From the NCBI GenBank assembly GCA_019308145.1, contig JAFDIG010000024.1:1-13937 (forward strand): DNA of 13,937 nucleotides. Direction: 5' to 3'. The position numbers were made by a program, and so were the translations under genes. The notes under the pieces were generated by a model, which had not been told where the DNA came from, made no database searches, and saw only the letters and a program-made list of their open reading frames with translations. Position 1 is the first letter of the stretch, and each line of letters opens with the position of its first letter. This document shows positions 1 to 7,849 of this stretch, piece after piece. Origin of the DNA: Deltaproteobacteria bacterium. Its GTDB lineage: Bacteria; Desulfobacterota; JAFDIG01.

Positions 1-61
1 AAATATTTTAAGTCTGGGAAGGTGCAGGGAGTAAGATGAAGCCAAGCCAGAAGACCTGCCT
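1..61 (+). promoter_or_regulatory. Cobalamin riboswitch, 3' part of aptamer (cut by window edge)
   Basis: The sequence carries the 3' half of a B12 aptamer. A GGGAAGGTGCAGGGAGTAAGATGAAGCC-type stretch (about 16-43) runs into the B12-box motif GCCAGAAGACCTGCC (46-60). The second leader in this window has the same block (GGGAAGGTACAG, then GTCAGAAGACCTGCC), which supports the identification. The 5' part, with the GTGAAAATC and GCCGCTGTAA core, would lie before base 1, so P1 pairing cannot be checked. The downstream expression platform ends in a terminator at 154-177. The likely role is to shut off the cbiL-hem operon when adenosyl- or other cobalamin is plentiful. Confidence 0.88.
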
Positions 62-71
62 GATGCATTTT

Positions 72-136
72 CGGTTTATCTTTCGGAGGGAAAGAGGAAA
101 CCGTAAAAAATGGTTCTGCCTTTTTTTACTGGTTTT
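72..136 (+). promoter_or_regulatory. Candidate alternative hairpins of the first riboswitch expression platform
   Basis: Two hairpins here are mutually exclusive. Hairpin A pairs CGGTTT (72-77) with AAACCG (98-103), with an inner CTTTC/GAAAG stem (80-84 with 90-94). Hairpin B pairs 98-110 (AAACCGTAAAAAA) with 122-135, with one bulged base at 130. Separately, GAGGGA (86-91) is complementary to TCCCTC (159-164), the 5' arm of the terminator, so it could serve as an antiterminator. The pairings are read directly from the bases. Which form is ligand-bound is inference, because the aptamer is incomplete in this window. Confidence 0.45.
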
Positions 137-143
137 ATTAGCG

Positions 144-282
144 TATCTTTGATAAAGCTCCCTCGGGGGCTTTTTTTATTTTAACTAGCCTCTAAAAGAT
201 AAACCCCATAATATCTATCAATTTGCATTTAAAATCTTGATATAAGAGATATAAAGAAGATTTTAATTTATCAAAGATAAAT
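144..282 (+). repeat. Inverted repeat pair and 17-bp palindrome between terminator and cbiL
   Basis: TATCTTTGATAAA (144-156) is the exact reverse complement of TTTATCAAAGATA (267-279), so a 13-bp inverted repeat brackets the terminator; its left copy includes the first three bases of the terminator stem. The right copy lies within a perfect 17-bp palindrome (266-282): ATTTATC, AAA, GATAAAT. That palindrome ends six bases before the GGAG ribosome binding site (288-291). It could be an operator, a small hairpin near the ribosome site, or part of a long-range RNA switch. The remainder of 178-265 is AT-rich, with a GATATAA direct repeat (239-245 and 248-254) and no convincing promoter. Confidence 0.5.
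154..177 (+). terminator. Rho-independent terminator of first B12 leader
   Basis: AAAGCTCCC (154-162) pairs with GGGGGCTTT (165-173) around a minimal loop, with one T-G wobble, and runs into seven T residues (171-177). It follows a cobalamin aptamer and precedes the first coding gene by about 125 bases, the layout of a transcription-attenuating riboswitch. Confidence 0.85.
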
Positions 283-301
283 AAGTTGGAGAAAAATTGG
301 C

Positions 302-1006
302 ATGAGGTTTATTGGAATAGGAGTAGGTCCAGGTGATAGTTCCCTCTTAACATTAAAAGCAGTTGAGTGTTTAAAAAAAGTGGATGTATTACTCGCAGCT
401 TCTTCTGAAAAAAGCGGGAAAAGCTATTCTCTTGAAATAGTGAAAAAATATTTAACTCCTAAAACAGAAGTAATTAAGGCATTTTTTACTATGTCTGATA
501 ATAAGAATGAAACAGTTAATGTTTATGATAGATATGCTGATTTGGTAAACGAACATGTAAATAGAGGAAAAGATGTAGGTTTCTTGTGTATAGGGGATCC
601 CTTACTTTATGGAACATATGGTAGATTAATATCAATTATAAAATCAAAATATCCAGATATTATAATTGAGACAATCCCTGGTATTACCTCTTTTTCCGCT
701 GCTTCTTCTAAGATGAATAGGGTTATAGCAATGGATGATGATTATCTTGCTGTGTTACCAGCATATAAATATGAAAATGTTATAAAAATTGGGAAACCTG
801 ATAGTCTAATATTAATGAAGGTTTATAAAGATAGGGAAAAGATAATCAATTTTCTTAAAAAATACGGATTTAATAGGGATATTCTTTATGCTGAGAATGT
901 AGGTCTTGAAGATGAATATTTTTCAACATCGTTTGATAATGTGCTCTTAAGAAATGAGAAGTATTTATCACTTTTATTTGCTAAAAAGGAATTATTCATT
1001 GAATAA
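302..1006 (+). CDS. cbiL: Cobalt-factor II / precorrin-2 C20-methyltransferase
   Basis: CbiL transfers a methyl group from S-adenosylmethionine to C20 of cobalt-sirohydrochlorin, giving cobalt-factor III, in the cytoplasm. The 234-residue product has normal length for the tetrapyrrole methylase family. It shows the N-terminal GVGPGDSSLLTLKA motif (7-20), the GDPLLYGTY cofactor-binding loop (98-106) and the IPGITSFSAA segment (125-134) that separates CbiL/CobI from other corrin methylases. The LMKVYK strand near residue 171 also fits CbiL. The ATG is supported by GGAG at 288-291. It is the first gene behind the B12 leader, and its last bases overlap the probable TTG start of the next gene. The cobalt-dependent CbiL assignment over the aerobic CobI form rests on the cbiK in the same window. 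Confidence 0.9.
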   Translation: MRFIGIGVGPGDSSLLTLKAVECLKKVDVLLAASSEKSGKSYSLEIVKKYLTPKTEVIKAFFTMSDNKNETVNVYDRYADLVNEHVNRGKDVGFLCIGDPLLYGTYGRLISIIKSKYPDIIIETIPGITSFSAASSKMNRVIAMDDDYLAVLPAYKYENVIKIGKPDSLILMKVYKDREKIINFLKKYGFNRDILYAENVGLEDEYFSTSFDNVLLRNEKYLSLLFAKKELFIE

Positions 1007-1631
1007 ATTGTACCCGATGTTTTTAAAATTGAACGGTAAAATATGTGTGGTTATTGGTGGTGGTAATGTGGCGTATAGAAAAGTTGTTACTCTTATTGAA
1101 ACAGGAGCCAATATTAAAGTTGTGAGCCCGGTATTTATTGAACCATTATTGCATTTTGGTAAAGCTGGTAAGATAGAACTCAGACAAAAGAAATACTCGG
1201 TTGATGACTTAAAGGGGGCTTTTATAGTATTTGTTGCTATTGGTTCAAAAGATATCGTTAAAAAGATTATTGAAGATGCACATGCAAGAGGGGCACTTTG
1301 CAATGTAGTTGACGATTAACATGTTTCAGATTTTTTTGTTCCATCAATATTTATGGATGGGGATTTGAAAATAGCTAATTCTACAAATGGAAGATACCCA
1401 GCAGCTGCATCCAAGATAAAGAGTGAAATTGCTAACTTTTATAGTAATGCCTCTGAAATTATAGATATACTTGGGAGATTTAGAGATAAGGTTATAAAAA
1501 AGATATCTGACCCGGATAAAAGAAAAAAAATACTCCTTGATATTGTGAAAGACATAGATTTTTATCACTTTGGAAAATCTCATAAAAATCAAATAGAAGA
1601 ATTTAAGGATGAAATATCAAAATGGTTCTAA
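999..1631 (+). pseudogene. sirC: Precorrin-2 dehydrogenase, interrupted by one in-frame TAA
   Basis: The family oxidises precorrin-2 to sirohydrochlorin with NAD+. I place the start at TTG 999, because AAGGA (986-990) sits eight bases upstream and the resulting N-terminus (MNKLYPMFLKLNGK) matches the family; ATG 1017 is the alternative. The NAD-binding GGGNVAYRK (20-28) is intact. Codons 1-106 end in NVVDD, the conserved region holding the catalytic aspartate in CysG/Met8p relatives. A TAA at 1317-1319 follows, and the same frame continues with HVSDFFVPSI, then STNGRYPAAA (the usual STGGxSPxxA motif) and a helical C-terminus to the TAA at 1629-1631. The total of 210 codons is normal length, so the stop is the only visible lesion. 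It could be a recent nonsense mutation, readthrough, or a base error. The 3' end overlaps hemA by 10 bases. Confidence 0.85.
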
Positions 1632-2902
1632 TTCTAGTGGGTTTGAATCATAAAACGGCTACTATAGATCTCAGAGAAAAAATAGCTTTTAATAATGAAG
1701 ATATAGAGAGAATTATTAAGAAAAGAAACAAAGATATAGTAAAAGAAGAGCTTATAATCTCAACCTGTAATAGAACAGAGTTCTATGGGTATGTCAAGAA
1801 TATAAATAATTATTACAATTATCTTAACGAATTAATTAAAGATTATAAAGATGTGGATATAAAGATACCTGGAAATAATTTTTATATTTACAAGAATATT
1901 GATGTTGTAAAGCACCTTTTTGAGGTAGCATCAGGTATTGATTCAATGATAATTGGGGAAAATCAAATTCTTGGTCAGACAAAAGAGGCCTATACTGTAT
2001 CAATTAAAGCTGGAGGTTGTAGTAAAGTATTTAATAAGCTTTTCCATAAAGCCTTTGAAGTGGGGAAAAAAGTTAGAACAGAAACTGAGATTTCTAAGGG
2101 AGGGGTTTCGATAAGTGGTGCTGCTGTGGAACTCCTGCATGATATTTTTGATAACTTAGAAAAACCAAGAATATTGCTGGTGGGACTTGGAGAAACGGGT
2201 ACGTTAGTAGGTCAGGCTCTTATAAAAAAAGGTGTAAAAAAATTTTGGGTATCCAATAGGACGGCAAGTGTTTCCAGAAGACTTGCGAGTAGTATAGGTA
2301 TTGAAAAAGATATAAAAATCATATCTTTTGGAGATGTTGTGAAGAGTTTTAAAAATTTTGATGTTGTAATAAGTAGTACAGGAGCTGATTCTTATATATT
2401 TGAGTGGGATAATATAAAGAAAGTTTTGAGTAAAATTAAAAGAGATATTACGCTGATTGATCTCTCCGTCCCGCGTTCTTTTGATCCGAAAATAGGAAAA
2501 ATTAAAAATGTAAAATTGTACAGTATAGATGATCTAAAGGTGATAGGCCAGAAAAACCAAAATAAAAGAAAAGGAGAAATTATAAAAGCAAAAAAGATAA
2601 TACATGAATATGTTGCAGATTTTGAATCGTGGTATGGATTTAAAACGGCTATTCCTATTATTGATGCACTTAAAGAAAAGATGGAAATATTGAGAAAAGA
2701 AGAGCTAGAGAAAAATAAAAGTCAGTTTGACGATGTGATTTTTGAAAAAATAGACAGACTCACCAGATCAATAATAAGGAAAATTCTTAAGGAGCCTCTT
2801 CTTAATTTAAAAATATTGAACTTTGAAAGTGAAGAAGGCTTGAAGAAATTGGAGTTAATAAAAGAGTTATTTTCGCTTAATAGAGATATAGTTGATGACT
2901 GA
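1622..2902 (+). CDS. hemA: Glutamyl-tRNA reductase
   Basis: HemA reduces glutamyl-tRNA to glutamate-1-semialdehyde with NADPH, the first committed step of the C5 pathway. The 426-residue protein has the expected length. Visible motifs are GLNHKTA (7-13), STCNRTEFY (47-55) with the catalytic Cys49, GIDSMIIGENQILGQ (105-119), the nucleotide-binding VGLGETG (187-193) and SNRT (211-214), and a C-terminal helical dimerisation region. The ATG overlaps the 3' end of the sirC frame by 10 bases, with AAGGATG at 1605-1611 as ribosome site. HemA is commonly feedback-controlled by heme; here transcript-level control would come from the upstream B12 leader. The 3' end overlaps hemC. Confidence 0.97.
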   Translation: MVLILVGLNHKTATIDLREKIAFNNEDIERIIKKRNKDIVKEELIISTCNRTEFYGYVKNINNYYNYLNELIKDYKDVDIKIPGNNFYIYKNIDVVKHLFEVASGIDSMIIGENQILGQTKEAYTVSIKAGGCSKVFNKLFHKAFEVGKKVRTETEISKGGVSISGAAVELLHDIFDNLEKPRILLVGLGETGTLVGQALIKKGVKKFWVSNRTASVSRRLASSIGIEKDIKIISFGDVVKSFKNFDVVISSTGADSYIFEWDNIKKVLSKIKRDITLIDLSVPRSFDPKIGKIKNVKLYSIDDLKVIGQKNQNKRKGEIIKAKKIIHEYVADFESWYGFKTAIPIIDALKEKMEILRKEELEKNKSQFDDVIFEKIDRLTRSIIRKILKEPLLNLKILNFESEEGLKKLELIKELFSLNRDIVDD

Positions 2903-3806
2903 AATCAAAATTGGTTCAAGAAAAGGTAAACTTGCAATAGCTCAGGCTAGCTGGGTAAAGAAGAAAATAGAACGACTTTCAGAAAATATTAAATGTGAGA
3001 TCGTTTATATAACAACCAGAGGTGATAGATTTTTGAGATCCCCACTTCATAAACTAGAAGGAACGGGCTTTTTTACAAAGGAAATTGAAAATATACTCCT
3101 AAATGGAGAAATTGATATAGCTGTTCACAGTATGAAAGATCTTCCAACTGAATTGAGGGAAGAGTTAGATATTGGAGCGATAACACAAAGAGAAGCGGCA
3201 AATGATGTACTTATATCATATGGACGTAAGTTAAATGAGCTTAAGCCAGGTGCAAAGATTGGGACTTCAAGCCCCAGAAGGAGAAGTCAACTTTTGTTAT
3301 TAAAAAAAGATATAAGTGTTATGAATATGAGAGGAAATATTGATACAAGAGTAAAGGGTTTTGTAAGTAAAGGCTTTGATGGTATTGTTGTTGCGTATGC
3401 AGGGATAAAAAGAGCTGGATATCAAAATATGATTGCAGAGATTTTTCCAATTGATGTAATTATTCCTGCTGTAGGTCAGGGATCTTTAGCTCTTGAAATA
3501 AGGAAAGATGATGAATATTTATACAATATAGTATCTCGGTTGGATAATGAAAATGCAAGAATTACAATAACCGCGGAGAGAAGTTTTCTTAAGGCTTTTG
3601 GGGGAGGGTGTAAAACACCTATAGGTGCTTATGCATGGATAGAAAATAAAAGATTAAATATGATAGGAGGTGTATTCAGTATAGATGGCAATAAAAGTAT
3701 TGTGGAAACGATATCTAATGACTCTTTAAATCCGGAAGATATTGGAAGAAAAATTGCTGATATAATTGTTAAAAGAGGGGGGCTTGATTTAATAAATCAG
3801 GAGTAA
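2895..3806 (+). CDS. hemC: Hydroxymethylbilane synthase (porphobilinogen deaminase)
   Basis: HemC joins four porphobilinogens into the linear tetrapyrrole hydroxymethylbilane, using a dipyrromethane cofactor. The 303-residue product fits the family (about 300-315). It begins with IKIGSRKGKLAIAQ and contains AVHSMKDLPT (76-85) with the catalytic Asp82, GTSSPRRRSQLLL (123-135) with the substrate-binding arginines, and AFGGGCKTPIGAYA (234-247) with Cys239 as cofactor attachment site. ATG 2895 overlaps the hemA stop (GATGACTGA), so translation is probably coupled; a TTG one codon upstream (2892) is possible but less likely. Confidence 0.97.
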   Translation: MTEIKIGSRKGKLAIAQASWVKKKIERLSENIKCEIVYITTRGDRFLRSPLHKLEGTGFFTKEIENILLNGEIDIAVHSMKDLPTELREELDIGAITQREAANDVLISYGRKLNELKPGAKIGTSSPRRRSQLLLLKKDISVMNMRGNIDTRVKGFVSKGFDGIVVAYAGIKRAGYQNMIAEIFPIDVIIPAVGQGSLALEIRKDDEYLYNIVSRLDNENARITITAERSFLKAFGGGCKTPIGAYAWIENKRLNMIGGVFSIDGNKSIVETISNDSLNPEDIGRKIADIIVKRGGLDLINQE

Positions 3807-3815
3807 TCTATCATT

Positions 3816-5351
3816 ATGGAAGAGAACAAAAATGGGGTAGTGTATTTTATAGGAGCTGGACCAGGTGATCCCGGGTTACTTACAATAAAGGGTAAACGAG
3901 TTCTTGAAGAATGTGATGTGGTAATCTACGATAGACTTATTAATGAGAAAATACTTGATCTTGCTAATGATAGTGCAGAAAAGATATATGTTGGTAAAAT
4001 ACCAGGAAAGCATACTGTGACACAGGAAAAAATAAACAAGTTAATTGTTAAATATGCAAAAAAAGGTAAAGAGGTTGTAAGGCTTAAGGGTGGAGATCCA
4101 TTTGTTTTTGGAAGAGGTGGTGAAGAAGCTCAGGTTTTAGCACGTGAAGGAATCACTTTTGAAATAATACCGGGTGTTACTTCATCTGTTGCTATTCCAG
4201 CTTATGCTGGGATACCTGTAACTCATAGAGATTATTCATATTCCTTTAGGGTTATAACCGGTCATAGAAAAAGAGATGGTAAAAATAGTAATTTGTTTAA
4301 TGAAGCAGAATGGAATGTTTTATCTAGTGAAGAAACACTTATATTTCTCATGGGAGTACAAAATATAAAGACAATTGTGAATGAATTAATAAAATATGGT
4401 AAAGAAGCAGATACTCCGATTGCTGTTATACAAAAAGGTGCTACCCCGGAGCAAAGAGTTGTAATTGGTAAGCTAGGAAATATTTATGATAAAGTTATAA
4501 AAGAAAATATTGAATCACCTTCGGTGATTGTTATAGGAAATGTGGTTAATTTGAGAAAAGAGTTAAGGTGGTATGAAAATTTACCACTATTTTCAAGAAG
4601 AATAGTAATTACGAGATCAATGAACCAGGCTTCAATTTTAAGTGAAAAACTTTATAAATTTGGCGCTGACACAATTGAACTACCGGTTATAGAGATAGAT
4701 TATGATAGCTGCAGGTTAAATATAAAAAAAGTAATAGAAGAAGATCCATGCAGATATGATTGGATTATTTTTACCAGTGTAAACGGAGTTAAGGCTTTTT
4801 TTAAGGAATACATGAGTGTCAAAGGAGATATAAGAGAATTAAAAGGAATAATGTTCGGGGCTATAGGAAAAGTTACCGCAAAAGAGATAGAAAAATATGG
4901 AATATTAGTTGATTATATACCACATAGATATGTCGCTGAAGAGTTTATAAAGGGTTTTATTTCAAGATATAAAGTTAAAGATAAAAATATTCTGTTAGTA
5001 AGGTCGGATAAAGCTCGCGATATCATTGAAAATGAGCTAACTAAGAACGGAGCAAATGTCGATTCCATAACAGGATATAAAAATGTTATACCAGATGGTC
5101 TTTTAAAGAAAATAAAAGATATTTTTAATAAAAAAGTTGATTGGTTAACATTTACAAGTTCATCAACAGTAGGAAATTTTTTTAATTATTATAAAAAATA
5201 CATATCCAGAAGGGTTGATTTTAAAATTGCTTCTATTGGTCCTATTACAACAAAAAGGGTTTTAGATTTTGGTTTTGATGTAGATGTAGAAGCAGAAAAA
5301 TATACAATAGATGGTTTGGTTAATTCTATTATAAGAGCAGAGGGGAGATAG
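3816..5351 (+). CDS. cobA/hemD: Fused uroporphyrinogen-III C-methyltransferase / uroporphyrinogen-III synthase
   Basis: The 511-residue protein joins two consecutive activities. Residues 1-255 are the SUMT (CobA) domain, which methylates uroporphyrinogen III at C2 and C7 to precorrin-2. It shows GAGPGDPGLLTIKG (13-26), VRLKGGDPFVFGRGGEEA (88-105), IPGVTSSVAIPAYAGIP (118-134) and MGVQNI (179-184). Residues about 261-511 are uroporphyrinogen-III synthase (HemD), which cyclises hydroxymethylbilane with D-ring inversion. It shows VITRSMNQA (264-272), IFTSVNGVKAFF (318-329), TFTSSSTVGNFF (445-456) and SIGPITTKR (473-481). This fusion recurs in anaerobes, notably Firmicutes and others. AGGAG at 3799-3803, overlapping the hemC end, is the ribosome site. 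Because the methylase is fused on, product is steered to siroheme/cobalamin rather than heme. Confidence 0.95.
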   Translation: MEENKNGVVYFIGAGPGDPGLLTIKGKRVLEECDVVIYDRLINEKILDLANDSAEKIYVGKIPGKHTVTQEKINKLIVKYAKKGKEVVRLKGGDPFVFGRGGEEAQVLAREGITFEIIPGVTSSVAIPAYAGIPVTHRDYSYSFRVITGHRKRDGKNSNLFNEAEWNVLSSEETLIFLMGVQNIKTIVNELIKYGKEADTPIAVIQKGATPEQRVVIGKLGNIYDKVIKENIESPSVIVIGNVVNLRKELRWYENLPLFSRRIVITRSMNQASILSEKLYKFGADTIELPVIEIDYDSCRLNIKKVIEEDPCRYDWIIFTSVNGVKAFFKEYMSVKGDIRELKGIMFGAIGKVTAKEIEKYGILVDYIPHRYVAEEFIKGFISRYKVKDKNILLVRSDKARDIIENELTKNGANVDSITGYKNVIPDGLLKKIKDIFNKKVDWLTFTSSSTVGNFFNYYKKYISRRVDFKIASIGPITTKRVLDFGFDVDVEAEKYTIDGLVNSIIRAEGR

Positions 5352-5355
5352 ATTT

Positions 5356-6339
5356 ATGGGTTTCCCATATGTTAGAATGAGAAGGTTGCGTATGAAAGAG
5401 GGATTTAGAAGAATGATTAGGGAAACCAGATTGTCAAAAGATAACCTTGTCTATCCTGTATTTGTAAGGCCTGGTGAAAATATCAAGGTTGAAATTAAAT
5501 CTATGCCGGGTTGTTATCAATTATCAATAGATAAAGCAGTTGATGAATGTAAGGATGTTTATGATTTGGGGATACCTGCAGTTATCCTGTTTGGTATTCC
5601 GGAATATAAAGACCCTTATGGTTCAGGAGCTTATGCAGATAATGGTATAATTCAGAGAACTATAGAGAGGATAAAGAGAAGCCTTCCAGATTTAGTACTA
5701 ATTGCGGATGTTTGCCTATGTGAATATACAGATCACGGGCATTGTGGAATCATAAAGAATGGAATTGTTGATAATGATTCTACAATAGAAATCCTTGCCA
5801 GAGAGGCTTTGAGTTATGCAAAAGCAGGGGTGGATATGGTAGCCCCTTCAGATATGATGGATGGCCGAATTAAAAAAATAAGAGAAAAACTTGATTCAAA
5901 AGGATTTTCAACTGTTCCTATAATGGCATATTCTGCAAAATATTCTTCTTCTTTTTATGGACCTTTTAGAGAAGCTGCAGAGTCTGCTCCGTCTTTTGGT
6001 GATAGAAAGAGTTATCAAATGGATTTTTGTAACAGCAGAGAAGCAATACGAGAAATAGAGCTGGACATAGAGGAAGGAGCAGATATTGTTATGGTGAAAC
6101 CTGCATTATGTTATTTAGATATTATTGCAAAAGTTAGAGAGAGATTTGATCTGCCAATTGCTGCCTATAATGTTAGTGGTGAGTATGCAATGGTTATGGC
6201 AGCTATAGAAAAGGGGTGGTTGGATAAAGATATGATTATTTATGAGATGTTAACAGCAATCAAAAGGGCAGGAGCAGATATAATAATAACATATTTTGCA
6301 AAGGACATAGTAAATATTTTAAATAATATAGATGGATAA
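5356..6339 (+). CDS. hemB: Delta-aminolevulinic acid dehydratase (porphobilinogen synthase), zinc type
   Basis: HemB condenses two ALA molecules to porphobilinogen in the cytoplasm. The 327-residue product has full family length. DVCLCEYTDHGHCG (118-131) carries the cysteine triad Cys120, Cys122 and Cys130 of the zinc-dependent class, at the same positions as in the E. coli enzyme. MAYSAKYSSSFYGPFREAA (190-208) holds the first active-site lysine (Lys195), and IVMVKPALCYLD holds the Schiff-base Lys248. The ATG lies four bases after the cobA/hemD stop, with AGGGGAG (5341-5347) as ribosome site. The order hemA-hemC-cobA/hemD-hemB-hemL is common in anaerobes that make corrinoids. Confidence 0.97.
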   Translation: MGFPYVRMRRLRMKEGFRRMIRETRLSKDNLVYPVFVRPGENIKVEIKSMPGCYQLSIDKAVDECKDVYDLGIPAVILFGIPEYKDPYGSGAYADNGIIQRTIERIKRSLPDLVLIADVCLCEYTDHGHCGIIKNGIVDNDSTIEILAREALSYAKAGVDMVAPSDMMDGRIKKIREKLDSKGFSTVPIMAYSAKYSSSFYGPFREAAESAPSFGDRKSYQMDFCNSREAIREIELDIEEGADIVMVKPALCYLDIIAKVRERFDLPIAAYNVSGEYAMVMAAIEKGWLDKDMIIYEMLTAIKRAGADIIITYFAKDIVNILNNIDG

Positions 6340-6373
6340 TGGCTCTATACAATTGACATTCAAGGGTGTTCTT

Positions 6374-7663
6374 ATGAAAAAGAGTAGTAATTTGTATAAT
6401 GAAGCATGCAAATATATTCCGGGTGGTGTTAATTCTCCTGTAAGAGCATTTAGATCGGTTGGTGGGAAGCCAGTCTTTATAGAGAGGGGAAAAGGATCAA
6501 AAATATGGGATATCGATGGTAATGAATATATAGATTTTGTCCTATCGTGGGGTCCTTTAATTTTAGGTCATGCTGAAGATCGAATTGTAAATGCTGTTAA
6601 AGAGATTGTAGAAAAGGGTAGCAGTTTTGGTGCACCAACTAAAGCGGAGGTTGATATTGCAAGATTAATAGTAGAGATGGTTCCGTCTATTGAGAAGGTT
6701 AGAATGGTAAATTCAGGAACTGAAGCTACAATGAGTGCAATCAGGTTAGCAAGAGCATATACCGGAAGAGATAAAATTGTAAAGTTTAATGGATGTTATC
6801 ATGGCCATGGAGATAGTTTTCTTATTAAGACTGGATCTGGGTCGTTGACTTATTCTTTACCCTCAAGTCCTGGTGTTACAAAATGTGTAACTAAAAACAC
6901 AATTATTGCTGAGTATAATGATTTAGAGAATATTAAGAAAATTTTTTTAGAAAACAAAGGTGAAATTAGCTCAGTTATAATAGAGCCAATAGCAGGTAAT
7001 ATGGGTTTAGTTTTACCAGAAATGGATTTTTTAACTGGATTAAGAGAGATAACAAAAGAAGAAGGCTCTCTTCTAATTTTTGATGAGGTTATTACAGGTT
7101 TTAGGGTTTCAAAAGGCGGAGCACAGGAGTATTTTGGAATAACACCGGATATAACTACGTTGGGAAAAATAATAGGAGGTGGTTTCCCTGTAGGTGCTTT
7201 CGGTGGAAGATCAGAAATAATGAATATACTAGCTCCGGATGGCCCTGTTTATCAGGCTGGAACTTTATCGGGAAATCCTGTGGCAATGATAGCTGGTTAT
7301 CATACTCTTAAAATTTTAAAGGAAAATCCTGATATATATAATTATTTAGATAAACTAGGTGAAAAGCTTGAAGATGGAATATTGGATAATATTAAAATTT
7401 CTGGAGCAAAGGGAGTGCAATTTGAAAGGTTTGGTTCATTAAGTTGCTTATTTTTCAACAATAATAAAGTTAAAAATGCCATTGATGCATTGAATAGTAA
7501 CACTAAAAGGTATTCTGTATACTTTAAAGAAATGATTAAAAGGGGTATATACATAGCGCCTTCTCAGTTTGAAGTTAGTTTTTTATCATCAGCACACGGT
7601 AGAGATGATATAGAAAATTTCATTAAAGCAAATTATAGCTCTTTGAAAACAGTTTTTGATTAA
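6374..7663 (+). CDS. hemL: Glutamate-1-semialdehyde 2,1-aminomutase
   Basis: HemL is a PLP enzyme that isomerises glutamate-1-semialdehyde to 5-aminolevulinate, pairing with HemA. From ATG 6374 the protein has 429 residues and opens MKKSSNLYNEACKYIPGG, the usual family start, with AAGGGTG at 6362-6368 as ribosome site. An in-frame ATG at 6332 would add 14 unconserved residues and overlap hemB, and has no ribosome site, so I rejected it. Motifs are NSPVRAFRSVGGKPVF (20-35), VNSGTEATMSAIRLAR (112-127), CYHGHGDSFL (141-150), IFDEVITGFRV (235-245) and TTLGKIIGGGFPVGAFGG (261-278), with the PLP lysine at Lys265. It is the last gene before the second B12 leader, and no terminator separates them other than the riboswitch's own. 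Confidence 0.97.
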   Translation: MKKSSNLYNEACKYIPGGVNSPVRAFRSVGGKPVFIERGKGSKIWDIDGNEYIDFVLSWGPLILGHAEDRIVNAVKEIVEKGSSFGAPTKAEVDIARLIVEMVPSIEKVRMVNSGTEATMSAIRLARAYTGRDKIVKFNGCYHGHGDSFLIKTGSGSLTYSLPSSPGVTKCVTKNTIIAEYNDLENIKKIFLENKGEISSVIIEPIAGNMGLVLPEMDFLTGLREITKEEGSLLIFDEVITGFRVSKGGAQEYFGITPDITTLGKIIGGGFPVGAFGGRSEIMNILAPDGPVYQAGTLSGNPVAMIAGYHTLKILKENPDIYNYLDKLGEKLEDGILDNIKISGAKGVQFERFGSLSCLFFNNNKVKNAIDALNSNTKRYSVYFKEMIKRGIYIAPSQFEVSFLSSAHGRDDIENFIKANYSSLKTVFD

Positions 7664-7664
7664 G

Positions 7665-7830
7665 GAAATCAGGTGAACAAATTCTTAATAGGGAACCCCG
7701 TGAAAATCGGGGACGGGCCCGCCGCTGTAATCGGGGACGAAAGCTGTAATTACACCACTATTCTGCACTAATGGAATGGGAAGGTACAGTTAGTAGGATG
7801 ATCCGGAAGTCAGAAGACCTGCCTGATTTC
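7665..7830 (+). promoter_or_regulatory. Cobalamin riboswitch aptamer, complete
   Basis: All core parts of a B12 aptamer are visible. P1 is formed by GAAATCAGG (7665-7673) with CCTGATTTC (7822-7830), nine perfect pairs. The core runs GGGAACCCCGTGAAAATCGGGG (about 7691-7712), then CCCGCCGCTGTAA (7718-7730) and TCGGGGACGAA. The 3' half has GGGAAGGTACAG and the B12 box GTCAGAAGACCTGCC (about 7809-7823). It starts two bases after the hemL stop. It controls the btuF-cbiK-btuC-btuD genes through the antiterminator and terminator that follow. An apparent 63-codon reading frame across it (from 7771) is not a gene. Confidence 0.95.
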
Positions 7831-7849
7831 TATAGAATTGGTTATTTCC

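Noticed and set aside
992..1303. 103-codon frame on the minus strand opposite sirC
   Set aside because: The plus strand there encodes clear SirC motifs; the antisense product has no recognisable features.
1317..1319. TAA read as a recoded amino acid or altered genetic code
   Set aside because: Intact genes in the window end in TAA, TAG and TGA as normal stops, and TAA is not a known selenocysteine or pyrrolysine codon.
6332..6373. Upstream ATG adding 14 residues to HemL
   Set aside because: It overlaps the end of hemB without a ribosome site, and family members start at the ATG at 6374, which has AAGGGTG in front.
7705..7739. Direct repeat AATCGGGGACG (7705-7715 and 7729-7739)
   Set aside because: Both copies fall on conserved aptamer positions, so the likeness follows from riboswitch core sequence, not from a repeat element.
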